Position numbers and translations under genes: made by a program. The notes beneath the pieces were generated by a model that saw nothing but the letters and a program-made list of their open reading frames with translations, was not told where the DNA came from and searched no databases. Source: Variovorax sp. J22G73 (lineage in GTDB: Bacteria > Pseudomonadota > Gammaproteobacteria > Burkholderiales > Burkholderiaceae_C). From it: a stretch of 64,000 nt of DNA. This document shows positions 1 through 9,015 of the stretch, in pieces; positions within the stretch are counted from its first letter, which is position 1; the number at the start of each line of letters is the position of its first letter. Where the stretch lies: contig NZ_JASZYK010000007.1 of the NCBI RefSeq assembly GCF_030317035.1, positions 186,001 through 250,000 on the forward strand. Reading direction: 5' to 3'.

Positions 1-499
1 CGCCCATGTCGTCGCTGGACATCAGGCGGTCGATGTCCACCAGGATCAGCATCCGCTCGTCCAGCGTGCCCAGCCCGATCAGGTAGTCCGCGTCCAAGAC
101 CGAGCCCATCTCCGGCGCCGGCTTGATCTGCTCGGCCGTGAGCGTGATCACGTCCGACACGCTGTCCACCACCATGCCCACCACGCGGCCGCCGATGTTC
201 AGCACGATCACCACCGTGAACTGGTCGTACGTCGGGTCGCCCAGCTTGAACTTGATGCGCATGTCGATGATCGGAACGATGATCCCGCGCAGGTTCACCA
301 CCCCCTTGATGTAGTCCGGCGCATTGGCAATGCGCGTCACCGCGTCGTAGCCGCGCAGCTCCTGCACCTTCTGGATGTCGATGCCGTATTCCTCTTCGCC
401 CAGCTTGAAGGTCACGACCTCCAGGCGGGCGGTGCCCGCGGCGGCATGGATCTGTGTCTGCTGCAGCTGCTTGTGGGCGGTGCCCGCGATGTCTGTCAT
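1..499 (-). CDS. cheW: Chemotaxis coupling protein CheW (3' end cut by window)
   Basis: CheW is the cytoplasmic adaptor that couples methyl-accepting receptors to the CheA kinase. The 166 visible codons read leftward from an ATG at 499, preceded by AAGGAA, and run off the window edge; the family is about 165 residues, so almost the whole protein is here. Typical CheW strands are visible: FKLGEEEYGIDI near residue 35, GVVNLRGIIVPIIDMR near 65 and GMVVDSVSDVI near 105. The gene lies 32 nt downstream of flgJ on the same strand, so it is probably reached by transcription of the flagellar operon. flgK and flgL, the usual followers of flgJ, are not seen here. Confidence 0.95.
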   Translation of the reverse strand, partial: MTDIAGTAHKQLQQTQIHAAAGTARLEVVTFKLGEEEYGIDIQKVQELRGYDAVTRIANAPDYIKGVVNLRGIIVPIIDMRIKFKLGDPTYDQFTVVIVLNIGGRVVGMVVDSVSDVITLTAEQIKPAPEMGSVLDADYLIGLGTLDERMLILVDIDRLMSSDDMG

Positions 500-531
500 G
501 GAATTTCCTTCGAGGGTGGGCCGCACGCGGC

Positions 532-1536
532 TCAACCGAACTTCTGCATGATGCGAACCAGCTTCTCGCCGTACTTCGGATCGGTGGCGTAGCCCGCGCG
601 CTGCAGGCCGTGCGCCGCCGCGGCCGGGTCGTCGGTGGCCAGCACGTTGGCGTAGCGCGGGTTGCGCGTGATGAACTGCGCGTAGTCGGTGAAGGCCTCT
701 TCGTACGAGCCGTAGGCGCGGAACTTGGCGCGCACCTTCTGCGGCTCGCCGTCGACGTACTCGGTGGTGGTCGTTTCCACCGTGGCGCCCTTCCAGCTCT
801 TGTCGGCCTTGATGCCGAACAGGTTGAAGCTCTGCGTGCCGTCGTCGGCGCGAATCTCTCGCTTGCCCCAGCCCGACTCCAGCGCGGCCTGCGCCAGGAT
901 GAGCGGCGCGGGCACGCCGCTGGCGGTGCTGGCCGCCTGCGCGGAGGCGCCCATGCGGCCCACGAAGTCGTCGACCTTGCCCTGCAGCGAGGCGTCGCCA
1001 CCCGCAGCGCTTCGGCGGTCGCTGTTGAACTGGTACACGCTCAGGTCGGCCTGCGTGCCCGTGCGGCCGGGGGGCGCGGAGCCCAGCGGAATGCCCGCGT
1101 TGGGCGCGTAGGGGAAGCCGCCGCGCGGCTCCAGCGACATCGGCTTGGTGCCGATGGCCGCGTCGGCCTCGAAGTCGGTCGGGCCCGAAGGGAGCTGGCG
1201 GCGCAGCTGCGCGAGCATGGACTCGGCCAAACCCACGCCCCGCCCCGAGAGGTTCTGCGTGAGCTGCTGGTCGAACATCGACATGTAGACCTTCTGGTCC
1301 TGGCTGTCGAGCAGGCCGCTGGAGGGCGTGGCCTCGCGCATGCTCTTGAGCACCATGTTCATGAACAGGGCCTCGAACTGGCGCGAGACCTGCTGCAGGC
1401 CTTCTTCGGGCGTGGTGCGCACGGTGCGGCGCAAGGCGTCCACGCCCTGCACGTCGAGGGCGAAGCGCTGGTCGAGCGCGCCGGTGCGGCTGGCCGCGTC
1501 GGCGCCGTTCCAGGCGCCGGTGGCAGAAACGGTCAT
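532..1536 (-). CDS. flgJ: Flagellar rod assembly protein / peptidoglycan hydrolase FlgJ
   Basis: Dual-function periplasmic protein that caps the growing rod and opens peptidoglycan for it. The 334 residues are close to the usual 310-330. The N-terminal rod-binding domain (about 45-105) contains RQFEALFMNMVLKSMRE. The C-terminal glucosaminidase/muramidase domain (about 185-334) contains LILAQAALESGWGKREI, with E220 as the probable catalytic acid. A low-complexity linker lies between. It starts 13 nt after flgI and ends 32 nt before cheW. Bifunctional FlgJ is typical of beta- and gammaproteobacteria. Confidence 0.97.
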   Translation of the reverse strand: MTVSATGAWNGADAASRTGALDQRFALDVQGVDALRRTVRTTPEEGLQQVSRQFEALFMNMVLKSMREATPSSGLLDSQDQKVYMSMFDQQLTQNLSGRGVGLAESMLAQLRRQLPSGPTDFEADAAIGTKPMSLEPRGGFPYAPNAGIPLGSAPPGRTGTQADLSVYQFNSDRRSAAGGDASLQGKVDDFVGRMGASAQAASTASGVPAPLILAQAALESGWGKREIRADDGTQSFNLFGIKADKSWKGATVETTTTEYVDGEPQKVRAKFRAYGSYEEAFTDYAQFITRNPRYANVLATDDPAAAAHGLQRAGYATDPKYGEKLVRIMQKFG

Positions 1537-1549
1537 GGAGTGGTCGTCC

Positions 1550-2677
1550 TCAGATGATTTCCAGCTCGGCGCTCAGGGCGCCGGCCGACTTCATGGCCTG
1601 CAGGATCGACACCAGGTCCTGCGGGTTCGCGCCCAGGGCGTTCAGGCCCTTGACCACGTCCGACAGCGAGGCACCGCCGCGCACCATCTGGAGCGCGCCG
1701 CCACCCTGGTTCACCGAGATCTGCGAGGTCTGCGCCACCACCGTGCTGCCGCCCGAGAGCGCGCCCGGCTGGCTGACCACCGGCTCGGTGTTGATCACCA
1801 CCGACAGGTTGCCGTGCGCGATGGCGCAGTCCTTCACGCGCACGGCCTGGTTCATGACCACCGAGCCGGTGCGTGCGTTGACCACCACGCGGGCACTGGC
1901 CTGCGTGGGCGTCACCTCGAGGTCTTCCAGCCGCGCGAGGAAGCCCACGCGCTGCTGCGGCTCGGGCGCGCGCACGCGGATGGCGCGCGCGTCGATGGCC
2001 TCGGCCGTGCCCGGGCCGAACTGCCGGTTGATGGCGTCCACCGCGCGCTGCGTGGTGCCGAAGTCGGAGCGCATCAGCTCGATGGCGAAGGTGCCTTCGG
2101 CGCCCACGGGTGCTTCCACCGTGCGCTCCACCAGCGCGCCGGCCGGAATGCGGCCCGAGCTCAGCTGGTTGATCTGCACCTTGCTGCCGTTGGCCGCGGC
2201 GCCCGCGCCGCCGACCACCATGTTGCCCTGCGCCACCGCGTAGGTCGCGCCGTCGACGCCCTTCAGCGGCGTCATCAGCAGCGTGCCGCCGCGCAGGCTC
2301 TTGGCATTGCCCATGGAGGACACGGTGACGTCGATGTTCTGCCCCGGCCGCGCGAACGAAGGGAGCGTGGCCGTCACCATCACCGCCGCGACGTTCTTCA
2401 GCTGCATGTTCACGCCTTGCGGAATCGTGATGCCCAGCTGCTGCAGCATGTTGTTCAGGCTTTGCGTGGTGAACGGCGTCTGCATGGTCTGGTCGCCGGT
2501 GCCGTCCAGGCCCACCATCAGGCCGTAGCCGATGAGCGGGTTGTCGCGCACGCCCTGGATGGTGGCGAGCTCCTTGAGCCGCTCGGCATGCACGGGTGCG
2601 AGGCACAGCGTGCCGAGCACCGCGAGGGCTGCGGTGCGCAGGAGCGCCGAGGTGCGTGAAGCCAGGATATTTTTCAT
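1550..2677 (-). CDS. flgI: Flagellar P-ring protein FlgI
   Basis: Forms the periplasmic P ring around the distal rod. The 375 residues begin with a Sec signal peptide ending near residue 31 (CLAPVHA), followed by the family hallmarks RLKELATIQGVRDNPLIGYG and GLDGTGDQ. The ATG at 2677 is 2 nt after the flgH stop and fits the signal peptide; the same reading frame stays open far upstream but that part is antisense-like and was excluded. The C-terminus (QAMKSAGALSAELEII) is typical. Exported, then assembled with FlgA as chaperone; flgA is divergent in this window. Confidence 0.97.
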   Translation of the reverse strand: MKNILASRTSALLRTAALAVLGTLCLAPVHAERLKELATIQGVRDNPLIGYGLMVGLDGTGDQTMQTPFTTQSLNNMLQQLGITIPQGVNMQLKNVAAVMVTATLPSFARPGQNIDVTVSSMGNAKSLRGGTLLMTPLKGVDGATYAVAQGNMVVGGAGAAANGSKVQINQLSSGRIPAGALVERTVEAPVGAEGTFAIELMRSDFGTTQRAVDAINRQFGPGTAEAIDARAIRVRAPEPQQRVGFLARLEDLEVTPTQASARVVVNARTGSVVMNQAVRVKDCAIAHGNLSVVINTEPVVSQPGALSGGSTVVAQTSQISVNQGGGALQMVRGGASLSDVVKGLNALGANPQDLVSILQAMKSAGALSAELEII

Positions 2678-2679
2678 GT

Positions 2680-3405
2680 TCAGAACGGCATGACGTTGAG
2701 GAAGATGCGTTGCATCCAGCCCATCGTCTGTGCCTCGTCGATGTAGCCCTTGGCCGAGTACTCGATGCGCGCATCGGCCACCAGCGTGGAGGGCACGGTG
2801 TTGTTGCCCGAGACGGTGCGCGGGTTGACCACGCCCGAGAACCGGATGTACTCGGTGCCCTGGTTGATGCCCATCTGCTTCTCGCCGCTCACCAGCAGGT
2901 TGCCGTTGCCCATCACGTCCGTCACGGTGACCGTGATCACGCCGTTGAAGGTGTTGTTGGCATTGGCGCCGCCCTTGGCGGTGAGCGTGTTGGTGCCGCT
3001 GAGCTTGGTGTCCTGCCCGTCGAGCAGGCCGCCGATGAGCTTGGGAATGGCCGCGAACACGCTGGCGGTGCTGCCCGCGCGGCTGGCGTTCGCGCCGGAA
3101 TTCTTGGTGGCGTTGACCTTCTCGCTGATGAGAATGGTCAGGATGTCGCCCACGTTGCGCGGCCGGCGGTCCTCGAACAGCGCGTTGGCGCCGGGGCCGT
3201 CCTGGAAGATCGCGCCGGGGGCGCGGCGCGGTTGCAGCGCCGCGTAGTTTTCGGCGCGCGCCGTCATCGGCTGGTGCACCAGCGGCTCGCGCGGCACCTG
3301 CGCGCAGCCCGCGCCCAGCGCGGCCCATGCGGCAAGGGACACCAGCAGCATCGCGCGAGAGCGCGCGATGCCACCCAGGCGATGAAGAAGACGCACGCCG
3401 CTCAT
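2680..3405 (-). CDS. flgH: Flagellar L-ring lipoprotein FlgH
   Basis: Outer-membrane L-ring subunit. The 241 residues begin with a lipoprotein signal ending in the lipobox LGAGC, so the mature protein is lipidated at Cys. The family segment RRPRNVGDILTILISEKVNA is present in the first third, and MGWMQRIFLNVMPF closes the protein. The ATG at 3405 overlaps the flgG stop as TGATG; a GTG one codon further upstream (3408) is an alternative start. Tight coupling to flgG and flgI indicates one transcript. Confidence 0.97.
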   Translation of the reverse strand: MSGVRLLHRLGGIARSRAMLLVSLAAWAALGAGCAQVPREPLVHQPMTARAENYAALQPRRAPGAIFQDGPGANALFEDRRPRNVGDILTILISEKVNATKNSGANASRAGSTASVFAAIPKLIGGLLDGQDTKLSGTNTLTAKGGANANNTFNGVITVTVTDVMGNGNLLVSGEKQMGINQGTEYIRFSGVVNPRTVSGNNTVPSTLVADARIEYSAKGYIDEAQTMGWMQRIFLNVMPF

Positions 3406-4187
3406 CACATCTGCGCCAGGCGTTGCAGCATCTGGTCGGAGGTCTGCACGGCCTTGCTGTTGATTTCGTACGAACGCTGGGTGGCGATCATGTTCACCAG
3501 CTCTTCCACCACGTTCACGTTCGAGGCTTCCACGTAGCCCTGGCTCAGCGTGCCCGCGCCGTCCACGCCGGGGTTCACCTGGTTGGGCGCGCCCGATGCG
3601 TCGGTTTCGGCGTAGAGGTTCTCGCCCTTGCTTTCCAGGCCGGTCGGGTTCATGAAGGTGGCGAGCTGGAGCTGGCCGACCTGCACGGTGTTGGTGCTGC
3701 CCGCCTGCACCACCGACACGATGCCGTCGCGGCCCACGGTGATGCTGGTGGCGTTGGCCGGAATGGTGATGGCCGGCTGCACCGGAAAGCCGCTGGCCGT
3801 GACCAGCTGGCCGTCGCGGTCCTTCTGGAAGGAGCCGTCGCGGGTGTACGAGGTGGTGCCGTCGGGCATCAGCACCTGGAAGAAGCCGCCGCCGTTGATG
3901 GCCACGTCGGTCGGCTTGTCGGTCTTGGTGAGGTTGCCTTGCGAGTGGATGCGCTCGGTGGCGACCACGTGCACGCCGGTGCCCACCTGCAGGCCCGAAG
4001 GCAGGCGGGTCTGGTCGGACGACTGGCCGCCGCTCTGGCGCAGGTTCTGATAGACCAGGTCTTCGAACACGGCGCGGCTGCGCTTGAAGCCGGTGGTGCC
4101 GACGTTGGCCAGGTTGTTGGAGACCACGTCGAGCTGCGTCTGCTGCGCGTCGAGGCCGGTCTTGGCGATGTAGAGGGAGCGAATCAT
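3405..4187 (-). CDS. flgG: Flagellar distal rod protein FlgG
   Basis: Major distal rod subunit, 260 residues, exactly the family length. The N-terminal helix (MIRSLYIAKTGLDAQQTQLD) with VVSNNLANVGTTGFKRSRA and the C-terminal YVEASNVNVVEELVNMI plus QRSYEINSKAVQ are the standard axial-protein signatures. It is exported by the flagellar type III apparatus and so lacks a Sec signal. It lies between flgF (76 nt upstream) and flgH (overlapping). Confidence 0.98.
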   Translation of the reverse strand: MIRSLYIAKTGLDAQQTQLDVVSNNLANVGTTGFKRSRAVFEDLVYQNLRQSGGQSSDQTRLPSGLQVGTGVHVVATERIHSQGNLTKTDKPTDVAINGGGFFQVLMPDGTTSYTRDGSFQKDRDGQLVTASGFPVQPAITIPANATSITVGRDGIVSVVQAGSTNTVQVGQLQLATFMNPTGLESKGENLYAETDASGAPNQVNPGVDGAGTLSQGYVEASNVNVVEELVNMIATQRSYEINSKAVQTSDQMLQRLAQM

Positions 4188-4263
4188 TGGAGGGAAATCC
4201 TGTGGATGTATGGCGTGCGGGTCTGCACTTCGGTGTCGGGGCGGCTGCGGCGGCGCGGCCGCA

Positions 4264-5010
4264 TCAGCCGTACGACAGCAGCTTGTTGGCCGACTGCGCG
4301 TTGATGTCCGCGCTTTGCAGCGACTTCATCTGCATCTCGAAGCTGCGCGCGTTGGAAATCATGGCCACCATGGCCTCGACCGGGTTCACGTTGCTGCCCT
4401 CGATGGCGCCGCTGACCAGCGTGACGGCCTCGTCGGCCTCGGCCGGCTGCTGGCCCGCGCGCATGCGAAAGAGCCCGTCGTCGCCGCGCTCCAGGTTGGC
4501 CGTGGGCGGGTTCACCAGCTTCAGGCGGCCCACCTCGGCAATGCCGGTGAGCGTGCCCGAGGCCGGGTCGCGCGCCGCGACCAGGCCGTTGGAGGCGATG
4601 GTCAGCGACGAGCCGGGCGGCACCGTCATGGCGCCGTTGTCGCCCACCACCGGGCGTCCGCCCATGGTGGTGAGCTGGCCGTCGGCGCCGATCTGCAGGT
4701 TGCCCACGCGGGTGTAGGCCTCGCCGCCGTCGGGCGTCTGCACCACCAGCCAGCCGGAGCCGCTCACGGCCACGTCGAGCGAGCGGCCGGTCTCGGTGAT
4801 GGGGCCGTGGGAAAAGTCGGCGCCGGGCGTGGTGGCGGCCACGAAGGCGCGCGTTTGCGCCTCCGCGCCGACCACGGGCACGGCCCGGAAGTTGGCAATC
4901 TGCGCACGGAAGCCTGGCGTCGAGACGTTCGCCATGTTGTTGGCGACCGAGGCCTGCTGCTCCATGACCTGCTTGGCGCCGCTCATGGCGACGTACAACA
5001 TGCGATCCAC
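4264..5010 (-). CDS. flgF: Flagellar proximal rod protein FlgF
   Basis: Proximal rod subunit of 248 residues. The N-terminal MDRMLYVAMSGAKQVMEQQA with NNMANVSTPGFRAQ and the C-terminal GAIEGSNVNPVEAMVAMI with RSFEMQMKSLQ are FlgF signatures, and the MxxMLYVAMSGA opening distinguishes it from FlgG. Exported by the flagellar type III system. Located between flgE and flgG in the classical order; the spacing of 37 nt from flgE fits operon transcription. Confidence 0.97.
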   Translation of the reverse strand: MDRMLYVAMSGAKQVMEQQASVANNMANVSTPGFRAQIANFRAVPVVGAEAQTRAFVAATTPGADFSHGPITETGRSLDVAVSGSGWLVVQTPDGGEAYTRVGNLQIGADGQLTTMGGRPVVGDNGAMTVPPGSSLTIASNGLVAARDPASGTLTGIAEVGRLKLVNPPTANLERGDDGLFRMRAGQQPAEADEAVTLVSGAIEGSNVNPVEAMVAMISNARSFEMQMKSLQSADINAQSANKLLSYG

Positions 5011-5047
5011 TGGGTGTTCCTGGTGTCGGTCGTTCAGTGGCGGCGCA

Positions 5048-6268
5048 TCAGCGGATGTTCATCAGCGTCTGCATGACCTGGTCCTGCGTCTTCACGGTCT
5101 GCGCATTGGCCTGGTAGTTGCGCTGCGCGACGATCAGGTTCACCAGCTCGGACGTGAGGTCGACGTTCGACGACTCCAGCGCGCCCGCCTGCAGCGAGCC
5201 GAGCTTGGTGCCCTCGCCCGGCGTGCCGGTGAGCGCGGTGCCCGAGGCCAGCGTCTCGGCCCACACGTTGTTGCCCTTGGGCTCCAGGCCGTTGGGGTTG
5301 GCGAACGACGACAGCACGACCTGGCCCAGCAGCTGGGTCTGCTCGTTGGAGAACTTGCCGGTGAGGGTGCCGTCGGGGTTGACCGAGAACGAGGTCAGCT
5401 CGCCCGAGCGGTAGCCGTCCTGCGCGAGCTTGCTCATGCCGTTGGCCGAGCCGAACTGGGTGGTGCCCGACAGGTCGACCTTGGCGCTCAGCGGCGCGGC
5501 GCCGTTGGTGAAGGTGATGGGGCCGATGTTCAGCGCGCCGCTGGCCGGGGCGGTCATCTTGCCGCTGGAGTCGAAGGTCAGCGTGCTCAGCGCGGCACCG
5601 CCGCTCAGCGGTGCGCCGTCGGAGGTGCCGTACATGTTCCAGGTGTTGGCCGGCGTGGCCGCCTTCACGAAGTACACCGCCACGTCGTGCGGGTTGCCCA
5701 GCGAGTCGTACACGGGGCCCACGGCGTTGGAGTAGTTGTAGGTGTCGGAGTCGGCCGAGTTGAACGGCGTCTTGGTGGGCGTCGCCAGGCGTGCGTCGAG
5801 GTTGAACTCGGCCTTCACGTTGGTGGTGGCCTTGGGCGTCATGGGCGCGGTCGGGATCTGGATGGCCGAGGGCGTGCCGCCGTTGATGGTGCCGTTGGCG
5901 TTCACGCCGTAGCCCGTGAGGCGCAGGCCCTGGGTGTTGACGATGTAGCCGTCCTTGTCGCGCGTGAACTGGCCGTTGCGCGAGTACATGACCTCGCCGG
6001 TCTCGCTGGTCAGGCGGTAGAAGCCGTCGCCGTTCAGGATGGCCACGTCCAGCGGGCGGCTGCTGGTCTGCGTCACGCCCTGCGTGAAGTTCTGCGTCAC
6101 GCCGGCCACCGAGGCACCCAGGCCGATGCGCGAGCCCGCGTACACGTCCTGGAAGGTGGCGGCGGCCGACTTGAAGCCGATGGTGCTCGAGTTGGCAATG
6201 TTGTTGCCGATGACGTCGAGGTTCGCGGCGGCCACGCCGAGCCCGCTGATGCCCTGGGAAAAAGCCAT
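5048..6268 (-). CDS. flgE: Flagellar hook protein FlgE
   Basis: Structural subunit of the hook, 406 residues, similar to the 402 of Salmonella. MAFSQGISGLGVAAANLDVI and GNNIANSSTIGFK form the conserved N-terminus, and GALESSNVDLTSELVNLI with QRNYQANAQTVKTQDQV the C-terminus; the middle is the variable surface domain rich in Thr, Ala and Gly. It follows flgD by 41 nt, matching the need for the FlgD hook cap. Confidence 0.98.
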   Translation of the reverse strand: MAFSQGISGLGVAAANLDVIGNNIANSSTIGFKSAAATFQDVYAGSRIGLGASVAGVTQNFTQGVTQTSSRPLDVAILNGDGFYRLTSETGEVMYSRNGQFTRDKDGYIVNTQGLRLTGYGVNANGTINGGTPSAIQIPTAPMTPKATTNVKAEFNLDARLATPTKTPFNSADSDTYNYSNAVGPVYDSLGNPHDVAVYFVKAATPANTWNMYGTSDGAPLSGGAALSTLTFDSSGKMTAPASGALNIGPITFTNGAAPLSAKVDLSGTTQFGSANGMSKLAQDGYRSGELTSFSVNPDGTLTGKFSNEQTQLLGQVVLSSFANPNGLEPKGNNVWAETLASGTALTGTPGEGTKLGSLQAGALESSNVDLTSELVNLIVAQRNYQANAQTVKTQDQVMQTLMNIR

Positions 6269-6309
6269 GATGTTTCCTTGATTGGTTTGCGTTGGATGCG
6301 GTGAATGAC

Positions 6310-6999
6310 TCAGAGGAACAGGCGCACGTCGGACAGGCCGATGTTGTTGCCCGATGACAGCTCCAGCGTGACGCCGCCGGTGCCCTGCTTGACGGCGGCC
6401 ACCTGCGAGAACGTGAGCGCGGTGGCCTTCACGGCCGAGCCGCCGTTGGTGGCGTCCACGGTGAACTGGTAGGCGCCCGCGGGCACCACGTTGCCGGCGT
6501 CGTCCTTGCCGTCCCAGGTGACGGCGTTGACGCCTTCCTTCATGGAGCCCGCGTTGATGGTGCGCACCACGTTGCCCGAGGCGTCGACGATCTTGATGTC
6601 GACGTTGGCGGCGGTGCCGGGCAGCTCCACGGCGAAGGCCTGCGTGGCCGGGTCCTTGCCGTCCTCGGGCTTCTTGGTGGTGAGCACGTCGCCTGGCGAC
6701 AGCACGTTGTAGCCAATGAGCGAGGCCGACTGCAGCACCTGGTTGGAGCCGGTCTGGCTCACCAGGCCCGACAGCGTGGTGTTGAGTTTCTCGATGCCGC
6801 TCACGGTGCTCATCTGCGCGAGCTGCGAGGTGAGCTCGGCGTTCTGCATCGGGTTGAGCGGGTCCTGGTTGTTCAGCTGCGTGACCAGCAGCTTGAGAAA
6901 GCGCTGCTCGCTGTCTTCGTTGCTGACGCTGGTGTTGCTGCTGCTGGCGGCGCTGGTGGCGTTCTGCCCGGTGATGGACGAGGTGTCGGAGATGGCCAT
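6310..6999 (-). CDS. flgD: Flagellar hook-capping protein FlgD
   Basis: Hook scaffolding cap required for FlgE polymerisation. The 229 residues contain the conserved LKLLVTQLNNQDPLNPMQNA near residue 33 and, in the C-terminal half, a FLG_D immunoglobulin-like domain (TWDGKDDAGNVVPAGAYQFT). A Ser/Ala/Thr-rich N-terminus precedes the conserved block, as usual. Positioned between flgC and flgE on the same strand. Confidence 0.96.
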   Translation of the reverse strand: MAISDTSSITGQNATSAASSSNTSVSNEDSEQRFLKLLVTQLNNQDPLNPMQNAELTSQLAQMSTVSGIEKLNTTLSGLVSQTGSNQVLQSASLIGYNVLSPGDVLTTKKPEDGKDPATQAFAVELPGTAANVDIKIVDASGNVVRTINAGSMKEGVNAVTWDGKDDAGNVVPAGAYQFTVDATNGGSAVKATALTFSQVAAVKQGTGGVTLELSSGNNIGLSDVRLFL

Positions 7000-7032
7000 G
7001 GCGTTGGGGTTTCTTTGGAAGAAGAGAAAGGT

Positions 7033-7449
7033 TTACTGGCCGAGGGTGAGCGTCTTCACCATCAGCGTCTTGGCCGTGTTGAGCACCTCGACGTTGGCCT
7101 GGTAGCTGCGCGAGGCCGAGATCATGTTGGTCATTTCCTCGACCACGTTGACGTTGGGCATGGCAACGTAGCCTTCGGTGTTGGCGTGCGGGCTCTTGGG
7201 GTCGAACACCATGCGCGGGGGCGAGGGGTCTTCCACCACGCCGGCCACGCGCACGCCGCCGATGTTCTGCATGCCCGAGGGCGCGACCTCGAACACCACC
7301 TGCTTGGCGCGGTACGGCATGCCGTCGGGGCCGGCCACGCTCTCGGCGTTGGCCATGTTGCTGGCGGTCACGTTCATGCGCTGCGACTGCGCGGTCATGG
7401 CGGAACCCGCCACGTTGAAGATGTTCATGGATGTGCTGTTGAAGGGCAT
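7033..7449 (-). CDS. flgC: Flagellar proximal rod protein FlgC
   Basis: Proximal rod subunit. The typical FlgC core MNIFNVAGSAMTAQSQRMNV with ASNMANAESVAGPDG starts seven codons in, so the real start may be the ATG at 7428 rather than 7449; from 7449 the protein is 138 residues. The C-terminus (YVAMPNVNVVEEMTNMISA with YQANVEVLNTAK) is diagnostic. It follows flgB by 28 nt. Confidence 0.96.
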   Translation of the reverse strand: MPFNSTSMNIFNVAGSAMTAQSQRMNVTASNMANAESVAGPDGMPYRAKQVVFEVAPSGMQNIGGVRVAGVVEDPSPPRMVFDPKSPHANTEGYVAMPNVNVVEEMTNMISASRSYQANVEVLNTAKTLMVKTLTLGQ

Positions 7450-7477
7450 GGGGTGCGTCCTGTGTGTCCTGTGGGGT

Positions 7478-7885
7478 TTACGGAGCGACCGCCGACAGCA
7501 GCGACTTGATCTTTGCGTTGAGCACCGTGAGGTTCGACTCGTAGCGCAGCGCGTTGTCCGCGAAGGCGATGCGCTCGACGTCCATCTCGACCGTGTTGCC
7601 GTCGATGCTCGACTGGTTGGGCGTGCGGTAGAGCAGGTCCTTGTCGGACGCGGCCTGGGCCTGGCCCTCGATGTGGCGCGCCGAGGTGGTGGCCATGGAC
7701 ATCGATTGCGAGGAGCGCCCGCGCTCCACGGCGTCGCTCAGCCGGGCGCTGAAGTCGAAGTCGCGCGCCTTGTAGTTGGGCGTGTCGGCGTGCGCGATGT
7801 TGGCCGCAATCACCTCCTGGCGTTCCGCCCGGAGGTTGAGGGCTTCGCGGTTGAAGCGAAGCGCCGCATCCAGCTTGTCGATCAT
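7478..7885 (-). CDS. flgB: Flagellar proximal rod protein FlgB
   Basis: First gene of the leftward flagellar operon, a proximal rod subunit of 135 residues. The frame is open for 41 codons further upstream, but MIDKLDAALRFNREALNLRA is the conserved beginning and fixes the start at the ATG at 7885. ANIAHADTPNYKARDFDF is the FlgB hallmark. It is divergent from flgA with 219 nt between the two starts, where the class II flagellar promoters (normally FlhDC-dependent in this group) should lie; I could not locate them confidently. Confidence 0.97.
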   Translation of the reverse strand: MIDKLDAALRFNREALNLRAERQEVIAANIAHADTPNYKARDFDFSARLSDAVERGRSSQSMSMATTSARHIEGQAQAASDKDLLYRTPNQSSIDGNTVEMDVERIAFADNALRYESNLTVLNAKIKSLLSAVAP

Positions 7886-8104
7886 CTGAGTTCCATCTGT
7901 TGAAGCGTCGCGTTCGCGCATGGCGTGGCGACAGATGGAAAGCGAGTCTATGCATGAGCCGCTTTTGCAATCGTTCGAACAAAGGGGGTTTTGTGGTGCT
8001 GCTCGCACCTTCGATCCGGGGGCGAATTTCTAGAATTTGCGGGCGGCGGCTTGTGCCCTCCAGGGCATCCGTGCCGCAGCCCGAGCCCCTTTCCAACACA
8101 TTCG

Positions 8105-8914
8105 ATGAACCTCCTGAAGCTCCGCAAGCGCCTGCCGCGCACCACGCCGGCGCGGCAGCCGGCCTTGCTGCCGGCCCTGCTGCTGACTGTCTGCTGCGCG
8201 GCGCCCGCGTGGGCGCAGGAGGCCGTGCAGATGGCCGGGCAGATGGCCGCGCAGAACGCCGCGCATGAAGGCGCGCAGAACTCCCCCCCCACCGCCGCGT
8301 CGATCGCCGCGGCCGAGCTCGCCATCGCCAGGTACCTGCAGGTGCAGACCGCCGGCCTGCCGGGCAAGGTAACGATCCGCCTGGAAGGGCGCGGCACCTC
8401 CGCCCTGCCCGCCTGCGACAACCCCGAGGTCTTCCTGCCGCCGGGCGCCTCGCCGTGGGGCCGGGTGTCGGTGGGCGTGCGCTGCCAGACCGAACGGCCG
8501 TGGATGCGCTACGTGCAGGCCCACGTCGCGGTGGAAGGCAGCTACTTCGTGGCCGCGCGCGCCATCGACGCGGGCCGCCCGCTGGCCGCGGGCGACTACA
8601 GCGAGCGCACGGGCGACCTGTCGCGCCTGCCGCGCTCGGTGATCACCAGCGCGGCCGAGCTGGCCGGGGTGGTCGCGTCCAACCGCATCGCGCCGGGCGC
8701 GCCGCTGCGCAAGGAGCTGGTGCGCGGCGTGACCGTGATCCAGCAGGGCCAGGCCGTGAAGGTGGTGGCCCAGGGCCAGGGCTTCGTGGTCAGCACCGAC
8801 GCCAAGGCCCTGAGCGGGGCCACGGTGGGCGCCGTGGTGCAGGCCAAGACGCAGGACGGGCGGCTGGTCAGCGGCATCGCCGACATGCAGGGGCAGATCC
8901 AGCTGGCCCAGTGA
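8105..8914 (+). CDS. flgA: Flagellar P-ring assembly chaperone FlgA
   Basis: Periplasmic chaperone for P-ring formation, 269 residues from the ATG at 8105. An N-terminal Arg-rich stretch is followed by a signal peptide (LLPALLLTVCCAAPAWAQ) near residue 38. Then comes a short repetitive linker (QMAGQMAAQNAAHEGAQN). The C-terminal half is a SAF domain, containing AGRPLAAGDYSER and LRKELVRGVTVIQQGQAVKV. Divergent from flgB and upstream of flgM-flgN, the standard arrangement. Confidence 0.95.
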   Translation: MNLLKLRKRLPRTTPARQPALLPALLLTVCCAAPAWAQEAVQMAGQMAAQNAAHEGAQNSPPTAASIAAAELAIARYLQVQTAGLPGKVTIRLEGRGTSALPACDNPEVFLPPGASPWGRVSVGVRCQTERPWMRYVQAHVAVEGSYFVAARAIDAGRPLAAGDYSERTGDLSRLPRSVITSAAELAGVVASNRIAPGAPLRKELVRGVTVIQQGQAVKVVAQGQGFVVSTDAKALSGATVGAVVQAKTQDGRLVSGIADMQGQIQLAQ

Positions 8915-8963
8915 ACCGGCCGGCCCGCGACGTTCTGCCGTACGCTTTGTTGCACACCGCTTC

Positions 8964-8990
8964 TAAAGTTATTGCCCGCGCTGCCGATAT
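8964..8990 (+). promoter_or_regulatory. FliA (sigma-28) class III promoter for flgM-flgN
   Basis: TAAAGTTA at 8964-8971 and GCCGATAT at 8983-8990 are separated by exactly 11 nt, a near-perfect match to the sigma-28 consensus (TAAAGTTT, 11 nt, GCCGATAA). The flgM start is 26 nt downstream. FliA-driven flgM expression is the classical feedback by which the anti-sigma factor is made with late flagellar genes. Confidence 0.9.
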
Positions 8991-9015
8991 ACGGGTCAGC
9001 CCCTGAGGAATCACC

